From: Agelas oroides
Lineage: Eukaryota; Porifera; Demospongiae; Agelasida; Agelasidae
Length of the DNA stretch: 64,000 nt
NCBI GenBank assembly: GCA_949130485.1
Contig: OX422186.1
Coordinates: 7,808,337 to 7,872,336, forward strand
Direction: 5' to 3'
Both the position numbers and the translations under genes were made by a program. A model generated the notes under the pieces. The model made no database searches. It was not told the DNA's origin and saw nothing but the letters and a program-made list of their open reading frames with translations. Below are positions 35,901-50,008 of the stretch, in pieces (positions within the stretch are counted from its first letter, which is position 1; each line of letters begins with the position of its first letter).

Positions 35901-36210
35901 ACCTAAGGGTGTGTAAATGCAATCAGGGCCCAGATTTCCATTTTCCATGAATTAAGTTAGGAGGTTGGTTAAATGTATACCTCATTTCTCGAGATGAGGC
36001 ACAATGTTAATTTCAATGCGGTACACTGTGCTTTAGCCTGGGACCTGGCTCTTTTCTGTTCTTCAGCACTGTTTAAGGGGGTGGGGGGATTTAGGTACTG
36101 CCCTTCATGTGTCTGTCTACTGGACTTTACACATCTCCCAGGTCTACCTTTTGGACGGTATGGAGGCTTACGAAGCAGACCGCCACTCACCATGGTAAAC
36201 CACAAACCCT
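32923..36210. other. upstream region of the DOK-like gene, no other gene seen
   Basis: The likely promoter lies just above 32922. A small hairpin (ATAGATAATA ... TATTATCTAT) followed by an A run is at 33913-33957. No open frame here shows a domain or paired splice sites. Confidence 0.45.
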
Positions 36211-36214
36211 CCCA

Positions 36215-36500
36215 GGAAACTGGGACCATAGAATTTGCTAGTGTGCGCTCTAAAGATCAAAGGCACTCTCTTTTCTGTGTGTAGGTTTGAGGACCTGACA
36301 GTTGCTGACTTGCAAGAGCTACACAAGAGTGAGTAGAGTTTGCTTCCACTTGGGGTCAGGCTGACTTCCCAACCTTAGGTCCCCCTCCCTTTGATGTGCT
36401 GTGCTGACCAGCTTGCAGCTAGGTCCTTGTCTTAGTATGTGTGTGTGTGTGTGTCCCCCTCCTTTGATGCACTGTTACCCTGGTTGTTGGCTAGCTTGCA
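36215..36500. repeat. left arm of an inverted duplication containing a 44-nt exon copy
   Basis: This segment is nearly identical to the complement of 46660-46944. It includes a 44-nt exon-like stretch (36285-36328, encoding FEDLTVADLQELHK) with its acceptor (TGTGTGTAG) and donor (GTGAGTAG). The matching upstream exon at 49707-50009 has no counterpart near this arm, so this copy is probably a non-functional duplicate. Confidence 0.85.
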
Positions 36501-36509
36501 ATGATGTCA

Positions 36510-36889
<380 letters not shown>

Positions 36890-37569
36890 ACCAAGATTCA
36901 GGGCTGTCGATCAGAACAGTGGGAAAGCACAGTGATGACACATGAATCAGACATGTGCCACAAAGGATTATAAACTCTTGTGGTATTTTATTCACTCAAC
37001 CACGCACAAGAACCTGGGAGGGAGGCTACCATGCATTTCACAGTGGTTACACTTGTAAACAAATGCCTTTACACTGACAGCCTCCTGAATAAAGAGGAGG
37101 AAGATGATTAGCTTTATGACTCAGAACCTGGGAACAAGGCTAAGATACATGCAACAACATAAATATAGTGGCATAACATCTAGGCTTGCCTCTTTAGGTC
37201 GCTGATTGTTTGTAATTGCAAAGAATAGACGGAGGTAGCACGAGTCTGAAGAGCTGGAGGATAATTGCATAAACACACGCATACACTAAACAGGTACACA
37301 CACATCTACCTGTAGGTCCCCCCATGTTAATTCCTGCTTACACACACTCACATACACACATTACATCACGTACAGGTGATATTACACAATATCTCTGGAT
37401 GGAAAATAAATTATTATTAACTCACACTTGATACTCCATCTTAAATTATTGGTTGTATTTAAATACTTAATTATCGTACAAACTGCCAAAACCACCAGGA
37501 AGTAAATGTCAAAATAAGCCATCATGCACAAGTGAGTGAGCCAAAAGTGCTGCATGTTCTCCATGGTGA

Positions 37570-38100
37570 ATTCCTACACACACACATCTGCACCACCTGA
37601 ATCATATACAAGTAACGACACGATATTCAAAACAATAACATGAACTCATCAACTGATCTTTCCCTCCTCTTAAAATATGTATAAATGAGGACAGCTACTT
37701 CATACACAACACACACACCCACATACACAACAATTATACAACAGGAAGTAATGCATTGTCATGCATTATACAACAGGAAGTAAAGGTCAGAGTACATTGT
37801 CATGCATGTATGAGCAATATGAGCATTCACACACACACTCTTCACACATAATGTCTACCTCAATCATCTACAGATGACAGATGGTGCTAAACAAATCATT
37901 AACTCATCAATTGACCATTTCCTTCCTCTTTAAAACCAGATCAATATGAGCCCAAGGATCCCTCATGATGGAAGTCTTGCATACACACATACACTCTTCA
38001 CACACAATGTCCACCTCAATCATGTACATGAAACAGAGACGTAAACAAATCATTAACTCATCACTTGATCATTTCCTTCTTCTTTGAAATCAGTAACAAG
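37570..38100. repeat. three diverged direct repeats, roughly 150-250 bp apart
   Basis: Shared words include CACACACTCTTCACACA, AATGTCYACCTCAATCAT, AAACAAATCATTAACTCATCA and ATTTCCTTCYTCTTT. The copies near 37840-37935 and 37985-38090 are close; that at 37580-37680 is more diverged. Confidence 0.65.
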
Positions 38101-38151
38101 GAACGTACACACACAGACTCACTCACCCACCCCGGCACATATGCACACACA

Positions 38152-38306
<155 letters not shown>

Positions 38307-39093
38307 AGATCAAAATACACTCATAGAAGTGTGTGTGATGTGACAGACATACTGGCACCCAGGTAATGACATCATTCTCAGCCAACCAAAAATGATCTCA
38401 TGCACTGTTACTTCATGCAACTGCCCACACCACAATAGTCTGTTGATACTGACACCATTACAGTTACAAAATCAATATATCACAATCCCTCCATCAGTCC
38501 CTGTAAATGTGTTGAGCAATAAAGGATGTATGGTTATTGCAAGAAAAGTCCTGGTGGTAATTGCATCACATTTTATATGGTGACAGTTGAATCTTATTAT
38601 ACATACAGCATTTCAATTTTTCTTGTGGACTATTCTCCCACACTGTTTATACAATGCGATAGTTTGTTTGCTTTGTGTGCGTGTGTGTGGGGAGGGGGGC
38701 TAAGAGCATGTTTTCGTAGACCACCATAATTATACATAGTTGTACATACATAACTAGTCAAACAAAACAAAACTCTGGACAATGAACTACATGTGTGGGC
38801 CTTCACAACACACAGTGACGCAGCCATCGTATGCACAACACTCAGTTTGTTCAAGCTTGAAAGACATCTGTGCATGCCCTCACTAAGTAAACTAACCCAG
38901 TTATTTTGAACTTACACACACAACTAAAGTGCTCCATGTCAGTACCAGTATGAGTTCTGCACCTGATATGGAATCAGAACTAGGTATCATGATCACTGAC
39001 CGACTGTCCCACCCTGGCATTCCGATGTGGTCGAGTTGTGGTTACAGTTGATCCACCACGCAGCCTCAAAGCATGATTGTGTTATGTTCTCAA

Positions 39094-39735
39094 AATCACT
39101 GTCATACTCCCAAGATTACTGTCACACCCTCGAGATCACTGTCACGCTCCCAAGATCAGCATCAGATGCATGGTCCCATTCCCAAGATCATGGTCACACT
39201 CCCTAGATTGCTGTCACACCCTCAAGATCACTGTCACACTCCCAAGATCAGCATCAGATGCATGGTCCCATTCCCAAGACTGCTGTCACACCCTCGAGAT
39301 CACTGTCACACTCCCAAGATCAGCATCAGATGCATGGTCCCATTCCCAAGACTGCTGTCACACCCTCGAGATCACTGTCACACTCCCAAGATCAGCATCA
39401 GATGCATGGTCCCATTCCCAAGACTGCTGTCACACCCTCGAGATCACTGTCACACTCCCAAGATCAGCATCAGATGCATGGTCCCATTCCCAAGATCATG
39501 GTCACACTCCCAAGACTGCTGTCACACCCTCGAGATCACTGTCACACTCCCAAGATCAGCATCAGATGCATGGTCCCATTCCCAAGATCATGGTCACACT
39601 CCCAAGATTGCTGTCACACCCTCGAGATCACTGTCACACTCCCAAGATCAGCATCAGATGCATGGTCCCATTCCCAAGATCAGCATCAAATGCATGGTCC
39701 CATTCCCAAGATCGGCATCAGATTCATTGTCGATC
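39094..39735. repeat. 24-bp-based minisatellite with 72- and 96-bp higher-order units
   Basis: Words CCCAAGATCAGCATCAGATG, CATGGTCCCATT, GACTGCTGTCACACCCTCGA and GATCACTGTCACACTCCC repeat in 72-bp blocks. Some blocks are extended by 24 bp (AGATCATGGTCACACTCCC) to 96 bp. Because all lengths are multiples of three, the three plus-strand frames stay open for 165-249 codons. I treat them as non-coding. Confidence 0.92.
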
Positions 39736-41468
39736 AGACTATGTATACAATGTGAACTTTTCCTCATGTTTTGATCAACAAATGCCAGACATTATTCATC
39801 TGGCCAGACACCGTCAGATCAACTAAAATTAGTTATAATTGGCTCTGACATAGCTACCTGGTATAATTGGATAAGGGTAACTTTGATCAGTGATCCCCCC
39901 ACATCATACTAAACTGGTGGTATGATATACTCACATACCACAAAATCATGCGGAAAGCTGTAATTTGTAGTACTGGCATAGCCACATTCCCAGCTTCATT
40001 CCGAGGTCCCTGCCAGCCTCATTTCAAGGCTTCTGTCTTCAACTAGACTTTAAGTGACTTCCTGCATACACCCTTCGTACCCTTCCTCCAACACACACTG
40101 TGCTAGTCTAGAAATATTATATAATCAAACATGTGGGCAGAATGTTTACATTTATCAAATGTAAACAAACTGGCAAGGACTTCCCACATTTGACCAAGTT
40201 TGGCATTGGAAACATCTGCTCAACATGGTAGATAAACTAGCCCATAGCCACCAACTCCAACAAAACATTGGAAATGTGAGTTTGGAGAGGTATGGTCACA
40301 CATGCACGCATGTACACACACGCACACACGTACACACACACACACACACACACACTACATGCTGACAGTTTCTGAAAGTCAATGTGTAGTGCAACATAGT
40401 AGAGTATCACCTTATTCAGTAATGTCATTATACTCAAAACATCCTTTGATCTCGAACAAGTGACTTTCTATGGCAAATAACATTTATATGTGTAGTAAGT
40501 TTGAAGGTCTATGTGTGTAGTAGTTCATCTGTGACAGTACAATCATCTATCCAAACTACAGCAAACAAAGGGGAGAGTATTTGACTATACCAGTAATTGA
40601 ATTGCGGTGAAGATGCTGCCGCAGAATAAGTACTACACTCCTTGGAAGATCTCCCCCTTAAATAGCGATCTGGCTTCATCAGACTCCCTACCGCCCTACC
40701 GCAAAGCTCGACTTACGGAAGTAAACACCATAATAATTGTTTCAACTTGGAATGGTATAGTATACAAAGCCACAATTAAATAAACTGATACGGTTGCATG
40801 AATTGTTCTGCTACCACAATGTATCACAGTCTGGGGTATAAAAAGGACTTGAGATGGGTAGTTAAACAACAATGGCTGGTCTTACCCCCACACCTTGACG
40901 CTTCTGAACAAGAGCTTTGTAACCTGTGAGATCATAAGCAAAAAATTACATGCATGTAATCATTCAGTTCATATATGCAAACATCACCTGATGATGTAGT
41001 CACCCCAATACACATGGAATTACCAGTACTTTGCACCGCACGATGCCAGCCTACAGCAGCCATTAAAGTTCACTGCCCATGGGCGTATTTTCAACATATT
41101 ATGGTACTCCCACCACGCTACACCAGCAATACAACAAATATAGACTCGGGTCAATTACCATGAAAACCAAACCATACATCTCAAGCCTAAACAAGTGGAT
41201 ACGTTGCACTGTACATTAATATTAACTTTTTGTTAAGGGTGATTACATAATTATGGGATGTGTATGGTACATTTCATCTTGCTATTGCTAGATCTTGGAC
41301 GAAGGCAGTAGAAGGCAAAAACTTTAGCAATAGCAAGTTATAGTTCAGGAGCAGTAACATGACTCTCAAAGAGTACATTTCGTAGTAACTGTCATGCTGC
41401 ACTGTTGAAAACAGGGTGCATACTTGTAATGTAGGACCTTATTCAAAAACTAGTATTTAAACCCTTGG

Positions 41469-41775
41469 TATATATGCAACTACACACCACACTACTCCAG
41501 CAACATAGATACAAACATCGCAATACAATGGTACCAGCAATACACTCAGTTACCACAGTACAAATGGAACAGGTTGCACTGTACATTAATTTGGATGATT
41601 ACATACGGGATGTGTATGGTACATTTCATCTAGTAACTGTCATGCTACACTGTTGAAAACAAGTATATATGCAACTACACACCACACTACTCCAGCAACA
41701 CATGCACTCAGATACGAACATCGCAATACAACGGTACTAGCAATACTCACAGTACAAATGGAACAGGTGACAGGA
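41469..41775. repeat. direct duplication, about 197-bp spacing
   Basis: TATATGCAACTACACACCAC, ACTACTCCAGCAACA, AACATCGCAATACAA and ACAGTACAAATGGAACAGGT occur at 41469-41575 and again at 41667-41768. A more distant relative may lie at 40970-41150 (CACGCTACACCAGCAATACAAC). Confidence 0.75.
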
Positions 41776-42311
41776 CATATGGCAGACGGTGAAATATTGC
41801 CATTTGCTGTCATGAAGTTTCCAAGACAATTTGTTGCTCCAACTGATACCTCACTTTTGACTACAATACATCAATCAACTCCTTGCAAGTGTCTAACCTT
41901 TTTACGATTTGTCAAGGTTACTCATCCGCCATAAACACATGTTTAGCCTCATTCCCAGGTCCCTATTCCCTGGAGAGAAGGGAGGAGGCCTGCAGACATA
42001 GCCAGCATCAGCTACACACCAAAATATGTTGGATTTATTGAGGTGAAATTGAGGAAGGAAAGTGGTCTCGGGCTTGAGTTGCCAATGCTCTGATCACTTG
42101 CATACGACTGCCAGACAACGAACCACCAGCTCTCATTCCAGTCTCTCTCTCTCCTTGTCTCCCGGATCAGAATAGTGCAACAACTGGCACAAATTTAGTA
42201 ACTAGGCAAAGGAATCAGGCTAAGACAGAATGGCACACGAAAACAATCTCATAGCTGTATGCTGTTTACGGAAGGCAAGATAAAATGCTTGAGTTTATCA
42301 ACCAACTTCAC

Positions 42312-42663
42312 TAGTCTTGTCCCCAGATCCCACCCTCTTGCAAGGAAAAGCCGTCTGGTGAACCAAGTTGAATTTCTTGGGCTAGTGCATGCTCTTGTGA
42401 CAGTGTAATTTAGCAACACTCAAACGTTAGCAACGTTGACACTCAAAACATTTTGTGCCAAACCCGCTCAAAAAAGGTACAGATATTCAAGTAGAGATAA
42501 AAAAAATGTACTGTTGTAAGGGAAGTGCTATGTAATAATCAACAATCTCGCAATCTCATTGGTCCTTACCACTTTTCAGGAATAGGCCTAAGAAATTCAA
42601 CTTGGTTTACCAGACCGTTTCTCACCAGGAGGCGAGCAGGCGAGCAGGCTGGGCACGAGACTA
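42312..42663. mobile_element. 352-bp fold-back element, TSD 7/9
   Basis: Ends TAGTCTTGTCCCCAGATCCC and CAGGCTGGGCACGAGACTA. Inner arms share CAAGTTGAATTTCTT complemented at 42589-42603. Flanks CAACTTCAC and TGACTTCAC agree at 7 of 9 positions. TAGTCT-type terminus. Confidence 0.75.
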
Positions 42664-43782
42664 TGACTTCACTGAAATTTAGTACAAGAGTACAATTGTC
42701 CGGGTCACAGGAAATGTGAGAATGCTGACACAATAATATCATGCATTCATTACTGGCTTTCAGAAAATCATATGTTTTGACCTTGTGGTACCACTTAGAC
42801 ATAAACTTTGATATGGGGTGATATTTTGGTATTCAGTGACCTGAGCCCTAGTTCATGAACAATCAACGAACCACATCTCCCTTATAAAAGCCTAGATGTT
42901 ATGCAAAGTCACCCACTGCGCAGGACGCGTTTCGCACAGTTGAACCTCTCAAATGTGGACAGTGTACGAGGCATCTGTATTTCAGAGACTTCAGGTAGAC
43001 TGGTGACTCCACTTCAAAACATTTCATTATGCTTTTAGAAAATTCCGTGGATTTAACCTTTTGTTCCTTCCATTATGCTCCAATTATCTTTCAACTTAGT
43101 TTCAACATGTTCGTCAAACAAAAGCCTTAGATTTACTTGTGGTCTTATAAGGTCCATACCTTTGGGGCCAGCTACACAAGAGCTGTGGACTGCCATCACA
43201 TGCTTTAATTAGAAAATCAAGCACATGTGAATTAAGCTGGAAATATTTGCTGGCATAATAGGCTCAGGCCTACTGTTGATCCCAATTTGGCTATGCTTTC
43301 TGAGTTGTCCCCTTCTTGTTTCCATACTCTCTCCTTTCGATGAGACAAGACTAGAAGGAGGCCAGGCAGGTGTTCATAACTGGCTGTATTTTTCCCAGAA
43401 AGGTCCCTAAAGGCAGGTGTCCCCAACTCAGGAGTGTGGTTGATTATTATCTGGTGTGAAGAAAGAAACTTTCCAGGGAGGCATGGGAACTCCCAGGAGT
43501 GACTTAGCTCGTAAATAATGTTGGGAGTGAAATAAACAGTAAAACCTCCAAAGACAAACAGAAAGTCCTTTAACAGTAAACATACATGTAGTGATGGCAG
43601 TTAGGCTAAAAAGGATACACATGCAGGTGTTCTCAGGTGCCTCTCTAGCTTTTTGGTCACACAATTTACATTATACCACATTACATCACTTCCTAAGTAT
43701 TTCATTGGATGAACAGCAGGCCATATTACTGGGGCAAGCCTGAGTGATATTATACTCCTGTTATGTAAATCGTAAAATAATA

Positions 43783-44163
43783 CCATATAGCGGGAAATTT
43801 TTGCTGGTCCAAATTTTTGCGAAAATCCCTTTTTCCCTCCAGAAGAAATTTTCGCGGTTTTAATTTTCGCGTTTAGCGTGAGCTATTGACCACGCCCCTT
43901 TATTGTCACTGGGCTAACAGAGGACGAAAGATGTCCATGGGAGAGGGTAGGACGTCGTCTGTCGGTTTGAAATAGCGTTACAGTGCCATCGTCAGATTGA
44001 GCGAGACTAGCGCACAAAACGCACGTGTGAAAATTTCCACGAGTTCAAAAGTACATGCAAAAGTTCATGTGTCAAAATTTTCGCGGTTCTTATTTTCGCG
44101 TTTTGGTCATGGGTTGCGAAAATTGTGAAAATTTGGACCTCGCGAAAATTTCCCGCTATACGG
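43783..44163. mobile_element. 381-bp MITE with TA target duplication
   Basis: Ends CCATATAGCGGGAAATTTTT and its near complement, AAATTTCCCGCTATACGG, flanked by TA on both sides. The sub-terminal regions are rich in TTTTCGCG words. A TA duplication and this length suit a Tc1/mariner-type MITE. A second member lies at 54193-54711. Confidence 0.85.
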
Positions 44164-44200
44164 TAGTTTGCACAAAACTTGCATGGTTTACATAATAGTT

Positions 44201-44336
44201 AGACACTGAGACCAAGGGATCTACGCGATTTAGAAACCCGAGGACCCCCGGGCTGTAGCGTCCCGAGCGCAGCGAGGGCGCTACTAGGGGGCCCGAGGGT
44301 TTATAAATCGCGTAGATCCCGTTGGTCTCAGTGTCT
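44201..44336. repeat. 136-bp GC-cored palindrome
   Basis: AGACACTGAGACCAA pairs with TTGGTCTCAGTGTCT. The arms continue through GGGATCTACGCGATTTA and AACCCGAGG. The core has GTCCCGAGCGCAGCGAGGGC. It lies only 37 bp right of the 43783-44163 MITE. No clear target duplication. Confidence 0.75.
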
Positions 44337-45396
44337 CACTTTTTTAGATCATGGCTAGCACTGTTGTAAACTCCAGCATATTTTCGAAGCAAATACCGCC
44401 ATCACAAGCGATGGAAAGCTGTGGACACGAAGAGCCGTCGGGCTAGCTACCCTGCAGAGCGAACCGAGCGAACGGAACACACCTCGACAATCGAACTATA
44501 ACTCACCTGTGTTCTGAAAGTACGGGTGCAGGTTACGATATACCTTGGTGAAGAAAGGTCACGCCGAGAACAACGAACGGCTGTTCAAAGCGTTGTCTTC
44601 AGTCGAAGAACACAGCCAGTTTCAAAGACAGCGCTGCTCACGGAGGTGGTGTACGGATAATAACCGGACTTCCGCATACGCTCGAATGGAAAAACAATTT
44701 TTTTGATTTACTGAAAACAAAAATTCGCTTATTTACACAAAATATACTTGTATTTACGCACATCAAAATATTTGTTTATATATAATCTATGTACATACTA
44801 CTGACAATGTAAGGCCAAAACAATGGCCTCATGCTCTGAGCAATAAATTACAGGTGTTCTATGAGAATTTACAAGTATTCTATGGGATTTAGAACACCTG
44901 CTGTTGACCAATCATATTGAAGCATTTACTACAACCATGATCTAAAGAATAGTTTGCACAAAATTTCAGCATCTAACTTGCAGAGGGCAAACGCGCAATC
45001 GAGAGGCAGCTGTACAGCGGACCTTTCACTTTGAGAGAACCAACTTCTTTTATCTTTCGGCACTAATGGTAAGGACTCGATGTAGCACTTACTAGCCTGT
45101 ATTTTGCACACAGCTGCACTAAAAACAGACCCCAACTCTTGCCCTCCAGAACTGAAGCCACGCCCCATGAAAACCATCTATACTACCTATACTCGGAGTA
45201 TAAACACGATCTTCTCCTCATATAGGTAGTATATCCAATACTTACGCGAACAGAGCCTGGGAACAAGGCTATAGACTACTTAACTCTACCTCTTTGCTGG
45301 TTGTATGCTTCATTGGCTATCCACTACCTATCATATCGACATGGGGGGTTCTTCGAGGTGTAGATGCAAAGCTTGGGCCTCAGTGTTTGATAGCTT

Positions 45397-46305
45397 GAAC
45401 ACAGTGAGTCCACACATACCAACCGACATTAGTACCATAGCTACTAACATTAGCCTTGTTCCTTGTATGAGATATGAGGCTACCCCAACATTCCAGTGAA
45501 CACAGTGAGTCCACACATACCAACCGACATTAGTACCATAGCTACTAACATTAGCCTTGTTCTTTGTACGAGATATGAGGCTACCCCAACATTCCAGTGA
45601 ACACAGTGAGTCCACACATACCAACCGACATTAGTACCATAGCTACTAACATTAGCCTTGTTCCTTGTACGAGATATGAGGCTACCCCAACATTCCAGTG
45701 AACACAGTGAGTCCACACATACCAACTGACATTAGTACCATAGCTACTAACATTAGCCTTGTTCCTTGTACGAGATATGAGGCTACCCCAACATTCCAGT
45801 GAACACAGTGAGTCCACACATACCAACCGACATTAGTACCATAGCTACTAACATTAGCCTTGTTCCTTGTACGAGATATGAGGCTACCCCAACATTCCAG
45901 TGAACACAGTGAGTCCATACATACCAACCGACATTAGTACCATAGCTACTAATATTAGCCTTGTTCCTTGTACGAGATATGAGGCTACCCCAACATTCCA
46001 GTGAACACAGTGAGTCCATACATACCAACCGACATTAGTACCATAGCTACTAACATTAGCCTTGTTCCTTGTACGAGATATGAGGCTACCCCAACATTCC
46101 AGTGAACACAGTGAGTCCACACATACCAACCGACATTAGTACCATAGCTACTAATATTAGCCTTGTTCCTTGTACGAGATATGAGGCTACCCTAACATTC
46201 CAGTGAACACAGTGAGTCCACACATACCAACCGACATTAGTACCATAGCTACTAACATTAGCCTTGTTCCTTGTACGAGATATGAGGCTACACCAACATT
46301 CCAGT
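45397..46305. repeat. 101-bp minisatellite, nine copies
   Basis: Nine near-identical copies of a 101-bp unit starting GAACACAGTGAGTCCACACA. Each unit holds TAGCCTTGTTCC and GAGATATGAGGCTA about 10 bp apart, which look like the two ends of a minimal palindrome of the TAGCCTCG family. Minus-strand frames of 81 codons recur every 101 bp and are artefacts. Confidence 0.95.
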
Positions 46306-46545
46306 AATGCAACTCAACATTTTCGATTTTGATCATTTGAAACACATTATTTTGTACTACACTGCAAGCAATCAAACCCTGGAAGAAGGAAAGGTTTTGA
46401 GTGTAGGCTAGAGGGTTGTTCAGGATAAGGGTTGCTGTTACCATGGAAACAGGAGGAATCTTGGAATGTACTGGTCAATGGATGGTATAATGAGGAATGA
46501 AGAGTTCAAAGTATTCATGACTTGGGACTTAGTGCAAAGGTGGCG

Positions 46546-46653
<108 letters not shown>

Positions 46654-46659
46654 AAACAC

Positions 46660-46944
46660 ACATCAAGCTAGTCAAGCATTAGGGCAACAGTGCATCAAAG
46701 GGGGGGAAACACACACACACAGCCAGCAAGCTAGTCAGGCACCATGGTAACAGTAAGCAGCACATCAAAGGGATGGAGACCTAAGGTTGGGAAGTCAGCC
46801 TGACCCCAAGTGGAAGCAAACTCTACTCACTCTTGTGTAGCTCTTGCAAGTCAGCAACTGTCAGGTCCTCAAACCTACACACAGAAAAGAGAGTGCCATT
46901 GATCTTTAGAGCACACACTAGCAAATTCTATGGTCCCAGTTTCC
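46660..46944. repeat. right arm of the inverted duplication
   Basis: Complementary to 36215-36500 with few differences. It contains the minus-strand 44-nt exon 46831-46874, which joins in phase with the exon at 49707-50009, so this is probably the original copy. Confidence 0.85.
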
Positions 46945-49900
46945 CATACATGAGCACCACTGTACCCAGGTCAATTGCAGAATGCGAAAATGGAGAAAAG
47001 GCGTGTGCATAAAGTGGGATAGACAAATGATAGACAACCATTTTTATTATAAGAAAAGGACTCAAGATTCTTCATTGTGCAGAGTCTATTTTCTGTCTGA
47101 CATTCCACGTGTGACCAGATCTCCCAGGCTCCAGTCTTTGATGGTTTGCAGTATGAGGGGAAGTCCTGGGAGAGCTGCTCATAGGCTGTGGTGTGTCAGT
47201 ATGAGGGGAAGTCCTGGGAGAGCTGCTCATAGGCTGTGGTGTGTCAGTATAAGGGGAAGTCCTGGGAGAGCTGCTCATAGGCTGTAGTGTGTCAGGTGGG
47301 TAGATACACAAAAAGCAGCGTCTACCCAGATCTCCATATTGACTACAAGCAATCAAAGACTGAGCAGGCCTGGGAATGAGACTGAGCAGGCCTGGGAATG
47401 AGACTGAGCAGGCCTGGAAATGAGACTGAGCAGGCCTGGGAATGAGAGCTGCATATGTGATGAGATTGAACATGTGTATAGTTGTAGAGATAGTTTGTAG
47501 TTGTACAAGTAGTTCTGTTGTTTGGATGTTGTGTGCATACCACAAATACAATTCATGTTGTACCTAGGTGCAGTACTGTAACCACCACTATAGTTTGGGA
47601 GTGTTGTGCTGTGTACAAGGGAACTGTTACTACAGTACAAATGGGTGAGAGAGCCTTGGTATGCGGTTAATTCAAAGTGGTCTGATAACCAACCAGCCAG
47701 TGAAGTGTGAAGAAGACTTGCATTGAAGAATGTCGCTGTATATGTCTAGTACAAAAGTAGCCATGGAATGTAAGAAAATAAAACCCACACAATTTCAGTT
47801 TAATGAGTCAGCCAGTGAATTGCAAGAAGGCTTGAGTTACCAGACTCAATGGCGGAGGCTGGAATGTGCTTTCTGTAACAATGAGCAGGGATACATAGCA
47901 GGGTTTCATACAGGATTTTGAGTTGGGGGGGGGGGGGGGGGGGGAACAGGATGGTAGCAGGATGATAGTATCGTGCGAAAGCACGCTTACGTGTCTGTGC
48001 CTACTAGGGGGGTCTGGGGGCATGCCCTGCCAGGAAAATTTAGAATTTAGATCCTCTTAGATTGCAATCTGGGACAAACTCTCCAAACATTTTGATGACA
48101 CATACTTATGTCCAGTAACATGTAAAATTAAATAGCTAATATTGATGGCACCACAATAATAACCATACTCAATTTCAAGATTTCTTGGGGGGGGGGGGGG
48201 GGGGGGAATTGTGGCTGGAGGGGGAAAATTCCAGCCCCCCCCTCTGTATGAAACCCTGTATAGCAGTGAAATGTGCTAGATAGAACTGGATGGCACCTTG
48301 TTTGTAGTAGTCACATGACTGTAGTGTAGTGTAACCTAACATTCTATATTTGGAAGAGATGCTGTCTCACTCCAAGGCCTCCTCCCTCCTCCTCTGTAGG
48401 CCATGAAAAACTGGACAGAACAAGGCTATTTAGTAATAGTGGTTAATCTCTCCTGAGGGTGGTTGTTGTTAGGTAACAAGTATTATTTTTTGGTCAACTC
48501 AAGTGGATGGGAAGATTCCTGGCTAGCACAGGTGAGCATACATTTGCCACAAGAAGGATGTTCAAATCATATTTCCCTCCCTTTGTGTACACACTACAAA
48601 CTAAGGCTTCCTAATTAAAGGTTAAAATTGTAATACAGATCAGCAGTGTTACATTCAGCAAGGATGTGCCTATTCAAACCAATGGTCAAACCAGCCATGG
48701 CTTCCACCCCCATACAGACTTGATGAGCCTGCTGCAGAAACAGCACCGAGCCATTGTGTCCAGTTGTTCAGGGAAATGGTTTCCCACCTTGAGGCTGAGG
48801 CAGTGGAGGTCAGTGGAAGTGTATTTCGGTAGCCATGGTGATAACCTTCTGGTCAGCAATCTTGTCTCCACAGATGTGCAAGCAAGAGCAGTGATAGATC
48901 ACCTTGCTGAAAGTTGCAGAAAATTGCCTAGCAACCAAGTTGTTTTAGGTTAACCATATATGTGTGGGGGCCTACTGTACTACTTTGATCCAAGTACAGC
49001 AGATTGCAGAGGTCTTGCAACATGCAAGCTAGTCTCGTGTCCAGGCTCCACCCAAACTGATAACTAATTTACGTGCCAAAAAAGTGCTGTGTCATCATGC
49101 TGAAGTAGCCAAGGATTTCCGGTGTTACAGATTGTGTTTTCTGCAATGTGATTGGCGGTTGGAAAATTCTCTGCAGAAAGCAATCAACATTAATGAAGCC
49201 CAAGGGATTGGTTGAACATCACCAGACCCTCTCCTCTCAGGTGGGGTCTGGGCACAAGACTACATTCAGTGGAACACCACAATTAATTTACTGTGTTTGA
49301 ACCAAAGCTGAGGCAGAAAATAATGAGATTCATATGTAGCAAATTAATTGTGGCTTTCTACCGTTCAGCTTGCCCTTTGCAAGACTTGTGCTAATCTGCT
49401 GTAACATGGATTGCTTTTGGATAGTGCCTTCAGCACCAAAATTGAGTCGACGAGAGGAGTGTTTTCTAAGCCCATTTGCACAAAGGAGAAGAAAAATGGC
49501 CCATCCAGTGCCGACAGAGGTTTTCTATAGCCAAGCACGAAAATAAAGTCAGCACGATTCACTAATCCTACCACCATAAAGATATTTTGAGATGAAATAG
49601 AGGAAAGTAAAAGCTGGCAGTTGCCAGGGACTGAACCCAGGATCAACATAATTCACCAGTGCCTATACTGCATAACACGAAGCACACTGTGTAGTTATCT
49701 TCCTACCTTGAAGTCAAAAATTTCATGACAAATTCAGGATCAATTTTGTCTGTCTGTAGAAAGTTCAGGCTCTCAGTAGTTTCCTGAACTTGGCTCCCTC
49801 TCCTGCCAGAAACAGGTAGGTGTGCTAGTTTGTCATCCTGGGACTCAGGGATGTTGTGCAGAGGAAGCAGGGGACCAGTTTCATTTGTGACTCGTATCAT

Positions 49901-50008
49901 TTGTTTCTTGGCGGATGAGGAGGGCTTATGTCTTGGTGGGTGCACTCGAGGGACAAAGGATGAGATGTCTTTGCCACTTTGGATCATGTCCTCCATCCTT
50001 TTTATACC

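Noticed and set aside
39073-39826. Overlapping ORFs of 165-249 codons in all three plus frames
   Set aside because: The 24/72/96-bp repeat period keeps every frame open. Three overlapping frames cannot all be genes and none has a domain or splice context.
44929-45177. 82-codon minus-strand ORF with plausible composition
   Set aside because: No paired splice sites or phase link to the 46831-50009 gene could be shown, so it was not called as an exon.
45331-46129. Series of 81-codon minus-strand ORFs spaced 101 bp
   Set aside because: They follow the minisatellite period exactly and shift frame from unit to unit.
49365-49649. 94-codon minus-strand ORF and a GGTTCAGTCCCTGG word resembling a tRNA B box
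   Set aside because: No A box at the right distance, no fold, and no recognisable domain in the ORF.
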